Shown here: piece by piece, positions 7,600-17,184 of the stretch
How the letters are laid out: the number at the start of each line of letters is the position of its first letter
How positions within the stretch are numbered: the stretch's first letter is position 1
From: an uncultured Ruminococcus sp.
Lineage (GTDB): Bacteria; Bacillota; Clostridia; Oscillospirales; Acutalibacteraceae
NCBI GenBank assembly: GCA_902785555.1
Contig: CACZZB010000027.1
Location: forward strand, 1-39,170
Direction of reading: 5' to 3'
Length of the DNA stretch: 39,170 nt
Program-made: the position numbers and the translations under genes
Notes under the pieces: model-generated
The model's input: the letters and a program-made list of their open reading frames with translations, nothing else
Told to the model about the DNA's origin: nothing
Database searches by the model: none

Positions 7600-7628
7600 T
7601 TTCATAATTTTATTATCTGCAACAAAAA

Positions 7629-7670
7629 GACTGCACGGTGATTTTTTTCACTGTACAGTCATATTTTTTT
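7629..7670 (+). terminator. Terminator after the thioredoxin-like gene
   Basis: A 13-bp imperfect stem (7629-7641 with 7648-7660, one mismatch and one G-U pair) is followed by ATATTTTTTT. Confidence 0.75.
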
Positions 7671-7673
7671 ATA

Positions 7674-7877
7674 TCATTTTTTATCGTCGCTTGTATCTTC
7701 CGAGAGAAATTCCTCAAAGTAATCAACGGCTTCTATTTTTTCATTATCCGCCATCCCGTTTGATAAGAAATTCAGATAATCTGCATTGTTATAATTATCT
7801 TCCTCAAAGGACTTTCCCGAACCGTCACAAGTATAAAAATCCTTTGGAGCATTCAGTTTTGTTTTCTTCTCTTTCAT
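7674..7877 (-). CDS. Small acidic protein of unknown function
   Basis: A 67-residue acidic soluble protein. It has a Lys-rich N-terminus (KEKKTKLNAPKDF), a middle part rich in Asn, Asp and Tyr, and a strongly acidic helix AVDYFEEFLSED near the end. AAAAGGAAG lies 9 nt upstream of ATG 7877. No domain was recognised. It lies downstream of metA in the opposite sense to the thioredoxin-like gene. The good ribosome site and biased composition make it likely to be real, but no function can be proposed. Confidence 0.55.
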   Translation of the reverse strand: MKEKKTKLNAPKDFYTCDGSGKSFEEDNYNNADYLNFLSNGMADNEKIEAVDYFEEFLSEDTSDDKK

Positions 7878-7920
7878 CAAAAAAACACTTCCTTTTGATG
7901 AAAGTTTGCCCCAATAAAAA

Positions 7921-8850
7921 TTATTTATTCATCTTCTCCAAATCATTCAAATCATAGGGTGTCTGCTGATAGACATAGTAATTCAGCCAATTGGAATATA
8001 ATATCGTTGCATAGCTTCTCCAAGTCAGATTGGGCAATGCACGGGGGTCATTTCCCGGGAAATAGTTATACGGCACTTGGGGATTAAGCCCCTTGTTCCT
8101 GTCACGGTAATATTCGTTATAAAGTGTATTCCTGTCATATTCAGCGTGTCCGAATACATAGAATTGTCTGCCGTTTTTCTTGGCTACTATCGCTACTCCC
8201 GCAATATTTGATGAAGCGAGTATTTCAAGGTCATCATGCTGACGGATATCAGAACGGTGTATTCCTGTATATCTCGAATGGGGCATTAATATTTTATCGT
8301 CAAATCCCCTCATAAGCGGATGAAAAATATCATTTATACGGTGAATGTACACGCCAGAAAGCTTTTCGGGGAGAGTATATTTCTGTATTCCGTAGTGATA
8401 ATACAGTCCTGCCTGAGCACCCCAGCAAATGTGCATTGTACTGTAAACATGGTTCTTTGACCATTCCATCACTCCGCAAAGCTCCTCCCAATAATCTACT
8501 TCTTCATACGGCAAAAGCTCAATCGGTGCTCCCGTTATTATCATTCCGTCAAAATACTGTTCCTTTATCTCGTCAAATGTTTTGTAAAATTTCGTGAGAT
8601 GTTCGGACGAAACATTCTTTGACTTATGTGTTGCCATCTGCAACAATTCAACGTCAACCTGTAACGGTGTATTTCCCAAAAGCCGCAAAAGCTGAGTTTC
8701 CGTCTCGATTTTGGTCGGCATAAGATTGATTATCACTATTTTAAGAGGTCTTATATCCTGAGATACAGCCCTGTCATTCGTCATCACAAAGATATTTTCC
8801 GATTCAAGTATTTTTTGAGCAGGCAGTCCGTTCTGAATTTTAATGGGCAT
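7921..8850 (-). CDS. metA: Homoserine O-acetyltransferase (MetA fold)
   Basis: Acylates homoserine in methionine synthesis. The 309-residue chain begins MPIKI, the standard start of this family; GAAAGAAG lies about 10 nt before this ATG, and the longer frame to 8883 is not needed. Cys142 in [10 protein letters not shown] is the nucleophile, and His236 with Glu238 (GHAEYD) complete the site. Residue 111 is Glu (ITGAPIE). In this family Glu111 goes with acetyl-CoA use and Gly111 with succinyl-CoA use, so acetyltransferase activity is inferred despite names such as 'succinyltransferase'. The leader is about 30 nt, so no SAM riboswitch or T-box is present. Confidence 0.92.
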   Translation of the reverse strand: MPIKIQNGLPAQKILESENIFVMTNDRAVSQDIRPLKIVIINLMPTKIETETQLLRLLGNTPLQVDVELLQMATHKSKNVSSEHLTKFYKTFDEIKEQYFDGMIITGAPIELLPYEEVDYWEELCGVMEWSKNHVYSTMHICWGAQAGLYYHYGIQKYTLPEKLSGVYIHRINDIFHPLMRGFDDKILMPHSRYTGIHRSDIRQHDDLEILASSNIAGVAIVAKKNGRQFYVFGHAEYDRNTLYNEYYRDRNKGLNPQVPYNYFPGNDPRALPNLTWRSYATILYSNWLNYYVYQQTPYDLNDLEKMNK

Positions 8851-8888
8851 TGTGCAATACACTTCTTTCTTTTTGGATTCCATACGAG

Positions 8889-8917
8889 ATTATATCATAC
8901 ACAAAGACCAAATTCAA
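8889..8917 (-). promoter_or_regulatory. metA promoter
   Basis: On the minus strand TTGAAT (8917-8912) and TATAAT (8894-8889) have a 17-base spacer. A repeated TTGGTC flanks the -35 box and could be a binding site. Confidence 0.7.
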
Positions 8918-8941
8918 GACCAAAATATTTTCATCCATAAA

Positions 8942-9898
8942 TCAGTTTTCAAGCGGTACATATCCGCTTTTTTCGATAATATCCTGTCCTTCGTCCGATA
9001 ATATCCATTCAATGAATTTTTTGACATTGAGATTTTCATTGTTTTTATCATACACTGCAAAGAAATTGGATGCAACGGGATATTTTCCGTTGGCGATATT
9101 CTCTTTATCGGGATATACTCCGTTGAGTGAGAGCATTTTTATTTTGCCGTTTGCGACAAGTCCCTCAACGTAGTATCTGAATGAAAAGCCTATGGGCTTT
9201 CCCATGAATCCCAAAACGGAATATTTCATCTCCTCACCGTTCATAAATGCTATCATTGAAGTCTGACTTCCGCTGCCTGCATTTCTCTGTATCGGCTCGA
9301 TATAGTAATCTTCACCGCCAAATTCAGACCATTTCTTATATTTTCCCGAATATATTCCCCTAACCTGCTCCACTGTCAGATTATCAACAGGATTATTTGC
9401 ATTGACGATAAATACAAACGCTTCTCTGCCTATCGGAACATATTCCAATTCAACATTCTTATCCTTTGCATACTGCTTTTGCTCCTCAGACGGCTTTGCA
9501 CAGAATATTATATCTGCTTCACCGTCAACGACTGCTTTATATGCCCCTCTTGTATTGGTGTAATGCAGTTTGCTTTTATCCGTAAAATTCTCCCCGTCAA
9601 ATTCAACGCTCTCTTTTGGGTAAACTGCATTTACAAATGCCGAAAATACAAGATATAAAGCCGCTGCACCGTCAACTGTCGGCAAATCTCCCGTCAATTT
9701 ATTCTTGGAATCAAATTTCACAATTTCCGAATCATTTTCAAAGGGCAGATATTTGCTGACCTCAATGGACTTTGCCTGCATTTCCTTGTTGGTACTGTTG
9801 AAGTATCTCTTTGTCAAGCCTTCGTATATTCCAACGTCAAGCAGTGCAAATGCAAGCACTATCGAAACAAGTATTAAAATCTGTTTTTTCAGGCTCAT
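8942..9898 (-). CDS. PstS-like substrate-binding protein, membrane-anchored
   Basis: A 318-residue periplasmic-binding-type protein of the phosphate-binding (PstS) kind. It has an N-terminal hydrophobic anchor (residues about 7-25) without a lipobox. The middle part has features shared with PstS: TRGAYKAVVDGEADIIFCAKP, VFIVNANNPVDNLTVEQVRGIYSGKYKKWSEFGG and QRNAGSGSQT, the anion-binding Ser/Thr loop. No pstCAB transporter genes are near, so it may act as a sensor or scavenger rather than as part of a transporter. It is the last gene of a three-gene operon with two small membrane proteins (7 and 14 nt gaps). The ligand is probably an oxyanion but is unproven. Confidence 0.75.
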   Translation of the reverse strand: MSLKKQILILVSIVLAFALLDVGIYEGLTKRYFNSTNKEMQAKSIEVSKYLPFENDSEIVKFDSKNKLTGDLPTVDGAAALYLVFSAFVNAVYPKESVEFDGENFTDKSKLHYTNTRGAYKAVVDGEADIIFCAKPSEEQKQYAKDKNVELEYVPIGREAFVFIVNANNPVDNLTVEQVRGIYSGKYKKWSEFGGEDYYIEPIQRNAGSGSQTSMIAFMNGEEMKYSVLGFMGKPIGFSFRYYVEGLVANGKIKMLSLNGVYPDKENIANGKYPVASNFFAVYDKNNENLNVKKFIEWILSDEGQDIIEKSGYVPLEN

Positions 9899-9904
9899 GC
9901 AAAG

Positions 9905-10042
9905 TCACCCCCTGTTTGCTATGTATGAAATTATCGAACAGTTGTCATGCAGATAAACCGTGTAAGCCATAAGTCCAACAACGCTCAACACTCCCAACAC
10001 ACACACTACTGCTATCAGTATATAAAAAGTTTTATTCTTCAT
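9905..10042 (-). CDS. Small single-pass membrane protein
   Basis: A 45-residue protein of MKNKTFYILIAVVCV type with one long hydrophobic segment (about 6-29) and a short polar tail ending SYIANRG. ATG 10042 has GAGG 9 nt upstream, so the longer 65-residue frame is not preferred. It sits between a two-TM protein and the PstS-like gene with 14-nt and 6-nt gaps, so it is part of that operon. No family recognised; probably an accessory membrane partner of the binding protein. Confidence 0.6.
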   Translation of the reverse strand: MKNKTFYILIAVVCVLGVLSVVGLMAYTVYLHDNCSIISYIANRG

Positions 10043-10056
10043 CTCAAAAAACCTCA

Positions 10057-10311
10057 CTACATTAAATTTATCGGATGGGTTATCAGCATTATTACTATCC
10101 ACAATTCCAAACCGAAAATAAATCCCTCAATAGCAGAAAAAACTATTGATTTTATCCTTTTTTTCTTTCTTATTTGAATTTCATCAGCGTTACCGTTTTT
10201 TCTGCATTTAACGTATTTGACTATTGAATATATTACCCATATAAGGCAAGGTATAGGAAAAACATAAAATGTCAAAAGAATGAATCCCAAAAATAAATAA
10301 CCGAATAACAT
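10057..10311 (-). CDS. Small two-pass membrane protein
   Basis: An 84-residue protein with two hydrophobic segments (about 2-30 and 58-78) separated by a very basic loop (RKKKRIKS), which should face the cytoplasm. GGGAGGTG lies 6 nt upstream of ATG 10311; the longer frame to 10386 would run through the promoter. First gene of the operon leading to the PstS-like protein. No family recognised. Confidence 0.6.
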   Translation of the reverse strand: MLFGYLFLGFILLTFYVFPIPCLIWVIYSIVKYVKCRKNGNADEIQIRKKKRIKSIVFSAIEGFIFGLELWIVIMLITHPINLM

Positions 10312-10350
10312 AAAATTCACCTCCCTTTTTTCAGTGTAATATTTTACTCT

Positions 10351-10379
10351 ATCATAACATTCAGCCTTATTTTTGTCAA
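10351..10379 (-). promoter_or_regulatory. Promoter of the PstS-like operon
   Basis: On the minus strand TTGACA (10379-10374) and TATGAT (10356-10351) have a 17-base spacer. Confidence 0.7.
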
Positions 10380-10420
10380 TATTCAAGTTGATTTGACTAT
10401 GAAAAAAGAGTATAATTACA

Positions 10421-12464
<2,044 letters not shown>

Positions 12465-12465
12465 A

Positions 12466-13755
12466 ATGAACATTGACGGAAGTAAAAAGTTTGCCAAAAA
12501 ATTTATCCATGCTTATTATCATAAATCTTTCAACCATGTATTCAAGTTTCTTAAATGGACTGTTATTTCGATAATAACGGGACTTGTTGTTGGCAGTATA
12601 AGCACTCTTTTTGCATTCTGTATGAATATTGCGACAGAATACAGGATAGCCAATGACTATATAATATTATTTCTGCCGCTTGCAGGTATCGTTACCGTAT
12701 TTTTATACAATATCTTCAACTATAAAAATGATAAGGGTACAAATCTTGTACTATCGACTATCCATGCAAAATCCGAGCTCCCTTTCAAGATGGCTCCATT
12801 GATATTCATTGCAACTGTACTTACACATTTGTTCGGTGGTTCGGCAGGTCGTGAAGGTGCTGCACTGCAATTGGGCGGAAGTATCGCAAATCAGCTCGGA
12901 AGATGGTTCAAATTGGACGACGCTGATAAAAGAGTAGTAGTCCTGTGCGGAATGAGTGCAGCTTTTTCAGCCGTATTCGGTACACCTATGGCGGCAGCTT
13001 TATTTTCACTCGAAGTTGTCAGTATCGGTATAATGTACTATGCGGCACTTGTCCCCTGTGTTTTCTCCTCACTTATAGCCGTAAACTTTGCAATCAGCTT
13101 CGGCATCAGTGAAAGTGATTTCAAGCCGCTTGACTTCCCCGAAATTTCCATACTCAACTCCGTTGAAACAGTCGCTTTGTCATTTCTTTGTGCATTGTTG
13201 AGTATTGTTTTCATTATCATAATGCACCGCACGGGAGATATTTTCAGAAAATATCTGAAAAATCCTTATATAAGAATATTCACAGCGGGGTGTGTGGTAG
13301 TCCTGCTGACTTTCATAACAGGTACAAGGGATTACAACGGTACGGGAATGAGCGTTGTATTCCGTGCACTTGACGGAGAATCCGTATGGTATGCCTTTAT
13401 CCTGAAAATAATCTTCACTGCAATAACTATCGAAGCCGGTTTCCGTGGCGGTGAGATAGTACCATCATTCTTCATCGGAGCAACTTTCGGATGCTGTTTC
13501 GGTCAGCTTATAGGATTTTCACCGTCAGCTTGTGCCGCAATAGGCTTGATAGCAATGTTCTGTGGTGTCACGAACTGTCCCATAACATCACTTCTTCTTA
13601 GTTTTGAGCTTTTTGGGGCAGGCGGTATACCGTATTTTATGATATGTGTTGCTGTAAGCTATTTCATGTCGGGTTATTATGGTCTTTACAAAGAACAGAC
13701 TATCGTTTATTCAAAATACCGTACAAAATTCCTCAACAGAAAAACAAGACAATGA
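12466..13755 (+). CDS. ClC-family anion channel/antiporter, possibly fluoride type
   Basis: A 429-residue polytopic membrane protein of the ClC family, with about ten hydrophobic segments. The GREG motif with the gating Glu is in GGSAGREGAALQLGG, and a later GGEIVPSFFIGA corresponds to the GxFxP motif. The usual GSGIP loop is absent; its place is taken by DKGTNLVLSTIH. As I recall, this pattern fits the fluoride/proton antiporter subgroup (CLC-F) better than chloride transporters, but I could not align it. GAGGA at 12452 precedes the ATG, and the gene follows ligA with a 1-nt gap, so it is cotranscribed with it. A strong terminator follows. Confidence 0.85.
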   Translation: MNIDGSKKFAKKFIHAYYHKSFNHVFKFLKWTVISIITGLVVGSISTLFAFCMNIATEYRIANDYIILFLPLAGIVTVFLYNIFNYKNDKGTNLVLSTIHAKSELPFKMAPLIFIATVLTHLFGGSAGREGAALQLGGSIANQLGRWFKLDDADKRVVVLCGMSAAFSAVFGTPMAAALFSLEVVSIGIMYYAALVPCVFSSLIAVNFAISFGISESDFKPLDFPEISILNSVETVALSFLCALLSIVFIIIMHRTGDIFRKYLKNPYIRIFTAGCVVVLLTFITGTRDYNGTGMSVVFRALDGESVWYAFILKIIFTAITIEAGFRGGEIVPSFFIGATFGCCFGQLIGFSPSACAAIGLIAMFCGVTNCPITSLLLSFELFGAGGIPYFMICVAVSYFMSGYYGLYKEQTIVYSKYRTKFLNRKTRQ

Positions 13756-13763
13756 ATTTTCCA

Positions 13764-13797
13764 TGCACTTGTGAAAAATTTTGCAAGTGCATTTTTT
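13764..13797 (+). terminator. Terminator of the ligA-ClC operon
   Basis: TGCACTTG (13764-13771) pairs with CAAGTGCA (13784-13791), followed by six T. Confidence 0.8.
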
Positions 13798-13827
13798 GTA
13801 TAATTTTTTTAATTTGTCTGATTACAT

Positions 13828-13855
13828 TTGACATTTATTTTTTAAGGACTATAAT
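13828..13855 (+). promoter_or_regulatory. Promoter of the 13894 operon
   Basis: TTGACA (13828-13833) and TATAAT (13850-13855) with a 16-base spacer. An AGGAGG site lies between it and the ATG. Confidence 0.7.
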
Positions 13856-13893
13856 ATATATTTGTAAAAAATATAAAAGGAGGATATTTTTAA

Positions 13894-14250
13894 ATGTCGG
13901 ATATACCGCCTCTCTCTCAGAGGGAACAGGAACATCTTACCTATCTTAATGTTTATATGCTCTATAACGAGGCTAAGGATAAAAGACTTAAATACAAGAG
14001 ATTCGGTGCTTTGTTCATTATAATATCGGGACTTGTATTTCTTGCCCTGATGTTCAGCCTTGAAAGCAAGATAGAGTTATTATGTCTTTGGATAATAACC
14101 ATTATATATTGTGTAACTATGATGATAAGGGCAGATTACAAATATTGTCTTTATAAAAATATGCTTGGGGTATGTGATGAATTCGACCTGAGCGAACTTG
14201 ACGAAGGAGATGATGAAGATGACTGCAATATTCAGAATATTTCTGAATGA
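13894..14250 (+). CDS. Small two-pass membrane protein before yhgE
   Basis: A 118-residue protein. The N-terminal third is soluble (LSQREQEHLTYLNVYMLYNEAKDKRLKYKRFG), two hydrophobic helices follow (about 36-54 and 61-78), and the C-terminal tail is strongly acidic (ELDEGDDEDD). AAAGGAGG lies 9 nt upstream of the ATG. The YhgE/Pip gene starts inside its 3' end (32-bp overlap), so the two are translationally coupled and may work together in the envelope. No family recognised. Confidence 0.7.
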   Translation: MSDIPPLSQREQEHLTYLNVYMLYNEAKDKRLKYKRFGALFIIISGLVFLALMFSLESKIELLCLWIITIIYCVTMMIRADYKYCLYKNMLGVCDEFDLSELDEGDDEDDCNIQNISE

Positions 14251-16381
14251 CCTCAAAACTATTTCACGAAATATAATTGCCTTTATCGTTATAATAGGTA
14301 TATCAATACTGCCGGCTTTGTATGCGTGGTTCAATATTGCCGCAAACTGGGACCCATATTCGGCTACAAGCGGTCTTCAATTCGCTGTATGCAACAACGA
14401 CAAGGGCTGGAATTACAAGGCTCTTAAAATCACGGCAGGTGACGAGATAATAGAAAAACTCAAATCAAACAATAAAATGGGCTGGGTATTCGTTGATGAA
14501 CAGCAGGCTGTTGACGGTGTGGAAGACGGTACTTATTATGCGGCTGTGATAATCCCCGAAGATTTCAGCGAAAATCTCTGTTCCATAACAACAGGTGATT
14601 TCAGACAGGCTCAGCTTGAATACTATGTCAATGAAAAGAAAAACGCCATTGCTCCCAAAATTACAAATGCAGGTGTTTCCACTATCGAAAATGAAGTCAA
14701 AGCTACTTATGTAAGCACTATAACTTCGGTCATAGCTTCCGCACTCAATCTCACGGCTGATGAACTTTCGGGGGACAAAGACCGTATAGTTTCAACTGTA
14801 AGCTCATCTCTGAAAGATGTCATTGAAAATATAGATTCTCTTTCAATGAGCGTTGATGTTTTCGGTTCAACTCTCGACACCCTTTCAAACCTGTTCAAAA
14901 CAACAGGCAATATCATGCCGAGTATTACTCAGACTCTCAAAAAATCGTCTGAGATAACCCCTAATCTCAAAAACTCAATTGATTCGGCAAAGTTATTTTC
15001 AAAGAAGATATCGGATGTTATAGCAGATACTCTCGTTTCAGTGGACACTATGCAGAAAAATATCAGTGACAATGTAAACGATGCTCTCGACAGGCTCGAA
15101 ACAAATACTTCATCTGCCGCCAACAGTCTTGTCGGTGCAGGTGAAAATTATCAGAAGATAATTAAAGTCAACAATACTTTGATATCTATTCTCGAAAATC
15201 TTCAAAACAATTTGGGAATAAACACTTCACTCACCGTAAACCGCCTCAAAAACACAAATCAGAAAGAACAGGATATTATTGATAAAATTTACAGTGCCGC
15301 TGATATGATAGAAAGTACAGGAAACATATCCGTAGGCTTACAAAATGAAATACGACAGCTCATCTCCGAAACAAGCTCCGATATATCTCAGATAAGCACC
15401 GCTTTTGCTCCTCTCAAGGAAAATATAAACAAGACTGTTGACAGTATTTACGGTGTTATCGAAAGCACTTCCGATATTATAAAAAATATAACAAATGATA
15501 TACCTGCTCTCAACGATACCCTTGACAGCACTCAGGATACTGTTGAAACTCTCAACGGCACTTTCGATAATGTCAAAAAACTCCTTGCCAATTCCAAGAC
15601 AAAAATGGAAACTCTCATAAAAAGAGTTGACGCTCTCGAAGGTGACAGCGAAATAAAAAATCTTGTGATGACCGTTATACAAAATCCCGAAGCCCTCGGA
15701 AAATTTGTTTCCTCACCTGTTGCAACAAATACTCATAATATACATCATGTCGAAAATTACGGCTCGGGTATGACACCCTTCTATACTTCATTGAGCTTTT
15801 GGGTAGGCGGTACTATACTTATAGCAATAGTCCGCACCGAACCTACACGCAAACAGCTTAAGGAAATAAAAAAAGCCAACCCTGCACAGCAGTATTTCGG
15901 AAGATATCTCATATTCTTCATGATAGGTCAGATACAGGCTCTCATAACTTCTCTCGGAGATATTTTCCTTTTGAAAGTACAGTGCAACAATATTTTCCTG
16001 TTTATAATAGGCAGTCTTATTTCAAGTTTTGTCTATACGCTTTTCATATACTCCCTTACTATCTCATTCAACGTTGTCGGAAAAGCTCTCGTTATAGTCA
16101 TACTCGTCATACAGATAGCAGGCTCGGGCGGAACATTCCCCGTTGAAGTTCTCCCTGCACCTTTCCAGACAATTTCACCGTATCTGCCTTTCAGATACAG
16201 TATAAATGCCCTGCGTGAAGCAGTTGCGGGTCCCGATATATCAGCGTTCTGGAATTATATACTCACTTTACTCGCATTTGTACCGCTTGCACTTTTCATA
16301 GGACTTGTTCTGCGTAAGCCCTGCATGAAAATAATCGAATTCCTTGAACAAAGATTGCATCAGAGTGAAATAATCATATAA
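14219..16381 (+). CDS. YhgE/Pip-family membrane protein
   Basis: A 720-residue membrane protein of the YhgE/Pip family, related to ABC-2 type permeases and to the phage-infection protein Pip and ESX-type secretion proteins such as EsaA. It has one TM helix at the N-terminus (about 12-33) with the signature ISILPALYAWFNIAANWDPY. A roughly 480-residue extracytoplasmic domain rich in Ser/Asn/Asp heptad-like helices follows, then five TM helices (about 515-700) containing GGTFPVEVLP. Of several possible starts, ATG 14219 is 9 nt from AAGGAG. The gene overlaps the small membrane protein upstream. The role is probably envelope transport or surface secretion; the substrate is unknown. Confidence 0.85.
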   Translation: MTAIFRIFLNDLKTISRNIIAFIVIIGISILPALYAWFNIAANWDPYSATSGLQFAVCNNDKGWNYKALKITAGDEIIEKLKSNNKMGWVFVDEQQAVDGVEDGTYYAAVIIPEDFSENLCSITTGDFRQAQLEYYVNEKKNAIAPKITNAGVSTIENEVKATYVSTITSVIASALNLTADELSGDKDRIVSTVSSSLKDVIENIDSLSMSVDVFGSTLDTLSNLFKTTGNIMPSITQTLKKSSEITPNLKNSIDSAKLFSKKISDVIADTLVSVDTMQKNISDNVNDALDRLETNTSSAANSLVGAGENYQKIIKVNNTLISILENLQNNLGINTSLTVNRLKNTNQKEQDIIDKIYSAADMIESTGNISVGLQNEIRQLISETSSDISQISTAFAPLKENINKTVDSIYGVIESTSDIIKNITNDIPALNDTLDSTQDTVETLNGTFDNVKKLLANSKTKMETLIKRVDALEGDSEIKNLVMTVIQNPEALGKFVSSPVATNTHNIHHVENYGSGMTPFYTSLSFWVGGTILIAIVRTEPTRKQLKEIKKANPAQQYFGRYLIFFMIGQIQALITSLGDIFLLKVQCNNIFLFIIGSLISSFVYTLFIYSLTISFNVVGKALVIVILVIQIAGSGGTFPVEVLPAPFQTISPYLPFRYSINALREAVAGPDISAFWNYILTLLAFVPLALFIGLVLRKPCMKIIEFLEQRLHQSEIII

Positions 16382-16388
16382 ATCCCAA

Positions 16389-16424
16389 AAGAGAGCGGAG
16401 TTTTTGCACTTCACTCTCTTTTTT
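16389..16424 (+). terminator. Terminator after the YhgE gene
   Basis: AAGAGAG...AGT pairs with ACT...CTCTCTT (16389-16420, two mismatches), followed by a T-run. Confidence 0.75.
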
Positions 16425-16436
16425 ATTTTCAAAGTA

Positions 16437-16480
16437 TTGACTTTTGGGCTACAATAATATATAATAATTATGGGCTACAA
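16437..16480 (+). promoter_or_regulatory. Promoter and repeat operator of the solitary RHH gene
   Basis: TTGACT (16437-16442) and TATAAT (16460-16465) have a 17-base spacer. A 10-bp direct repeat TGGGCTACAA at 16445-16454 and 16471-16480 brackets the -10 box. This suits autorepression by the RHH protein encoded just downstream. Confidence 0.7.
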
Positions 16481-16499
16481 AAGAAAAGAGGTGAAACAA

Positions 16500-16670
16500 A
16501 TGTCACCCAAAGGCAGACCGACCGACAATAAAAAAGGCAAACCTATTCATGTCAGGCTCGACGATAAATCCGATAGTATTCTTGAAAGATATACACAACA
16601 AGAAAACGTCAGCAGAGCCGAAGCAATCAGAAGAGGTATTTTGAAGTTGGAAAGCGATATAAAAAAATAG
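16500..16670 (+). CDS. Ribbon-helix-helix (CopG-like) repressor, solitary unit F
   Basis: A 56-residue DNA-binding protein. It starts with the Lys/Arg-rich MSPKGRPTDNKKGKP, continues with the beta strand IHVRLDD, and has two helices (DSILERYTQQEN and SRAEAIRRGILKLESD). This is the classic MetJ/Arc/CopG RHH layout. GAGGTG lies 6 nt before ATG 16500. It is closely related to the five RHH proteins at 29.7-31.3 kb in sequence, promoter and position next to an opposing small RNA. The last codons (Lys-Lys-stop) are antisense to the U-tract of that RNA's terminator. The P2 gene follows in the same direction, so the two can be cotranscribed. Confidence 0.8.
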   Translation: MSPKGRPTDNKKGKPIHVRLDDKSDSILERYTQQENVSRAEAIRRGILKLESDIKK

Positions 16671-16729
16671 AGTGTCGCCCACACACCAAAGTTTGCAACA
16701 CTCTAAACACCGACAGATTGCTCTATCTG
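16661..16729 (-). ncRNA. Opposing small RNA of unit F
   Basis: About 69 nt, minus strand, facing the RHH gene tail to tail. Its promoter is TTGACA (16764-16759), 17 bases, TAAAAT (16741-16736). The 5' part carries TCAGATAGAGCAATCTGTCGG-like sequence shared with the five RNAs at 29.6-31.1 kb. The terminator pairs 16669-16675 with 16698-16704 (AGAGTGT/ACACTCT), with a 22-nt loop containing CTTTGGTGTGTGGGC and a U-tract at 16668-16661. No open frame with a ribosome site. Family not recognised. Confidence 0.65.
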
Positions 16730-16735
16730 AAATCT

Positions 16736-16764
16736 ATTTTACATCAGATTGACTTTCTTGTCAA
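16736..16764 (-). promoter_or_regulatory. Conserved promoter of the unit F small RNA
   Basis: A consensus promoter set in the inverted repeat ATCTGA-N13-TCAGAT that brackets the -10 box. The same arrangement is found in five near-identical copies at 29.6-31.1 kb. The outer arms are less symmetric here than in those copies. Confidence 0.65.
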
Positions 16765-16794
16765 ATTTTATTTTTGAAAGGAAGTATATCATTT

Positions 16795-17106
16795 ATGGAA
16801 TTTTTGAAACCCGATAATTTTACACAAAAATCAATGCCTGTTACAAGCGAATTATGCAGACTTCTTGATCAAGTTTATTTTAATATGGCATCTTCTCAGA
16901 TGTCGAACTGTATGGGCAAATATTCACAGCTTTTTGATGATTTCTTTAACTCACTTGACAACGAACAGAAAACTCTCTTTGAAAAAATAAATCCTACTGT
17001 AACTGAATTTTCAGAAATTGATGTGATTGAACATTTTAACAGAGGCTTTTCGCTTGGTGCGGTCATCATGTCGGAAATATTTGCAAAATACTTTAATTAT
17101 AGTTAA
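16795..17106 (+). CDS. P2: small helical protein, paralogue of P1 and P3
   Basis: A 103-residue soluble protein of unknown function. It shares LLDQVYFN, a central FFNSL..EQ..LFEK and the ending EHFNRGFSLGAVIMSEIF with P1 (5412-5735); the C-terminal part also matches P3 (29301-29582). AAAGGAAG is 8 nt before ATG 16795. It follows the RHH gene in the same direction, with the antisense RNA promoter in the gap, so its expression probably depends on read-through from the RHH promoter against the opposing RNA. An own promoter is not obvious. It could be the effector of the module. Confidence 0.7.
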   Translation: MEFLKPDNFTQKSMPVTSELCRLLDQVYFNMASSQMSNCMGKYSQLFDDFFNSLDNEQKTLFEKINPTVTEFSEIDVIEHFNRGFSLGAVIMSEIFAKYFNYS

Positions 17107-17113
17107 TTTTTTC

Positions 17114-17142
17114 TTGAAAGATTTATAAAATAATGTTATAAT
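17114..17142 (+). promoter_or_regulatory. aspS promoter
   Basis: TTGAAA (17114-17119) and TATAAT (17137-17142) with a 17-base spacer. The leader is about 35 nt, without room for a T-box. Confidence 0.75.
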
Positions 17143-17184
17143 ATTACAGTTAATATCTTAGTTACTTGAAAGGAAAGAGCAATT

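Noticed and set aside
7571..7957. Plus-strand frame of 128 codons after the thioredoxin-like gene
   Set aside because: It runs through a terminator and opposite two minus-strand genes, and its composition is not protein-like.
8851..8888. SAM riboswitch or T-box before metA
   Set aside because: The predicted leader is only about 30 nt.
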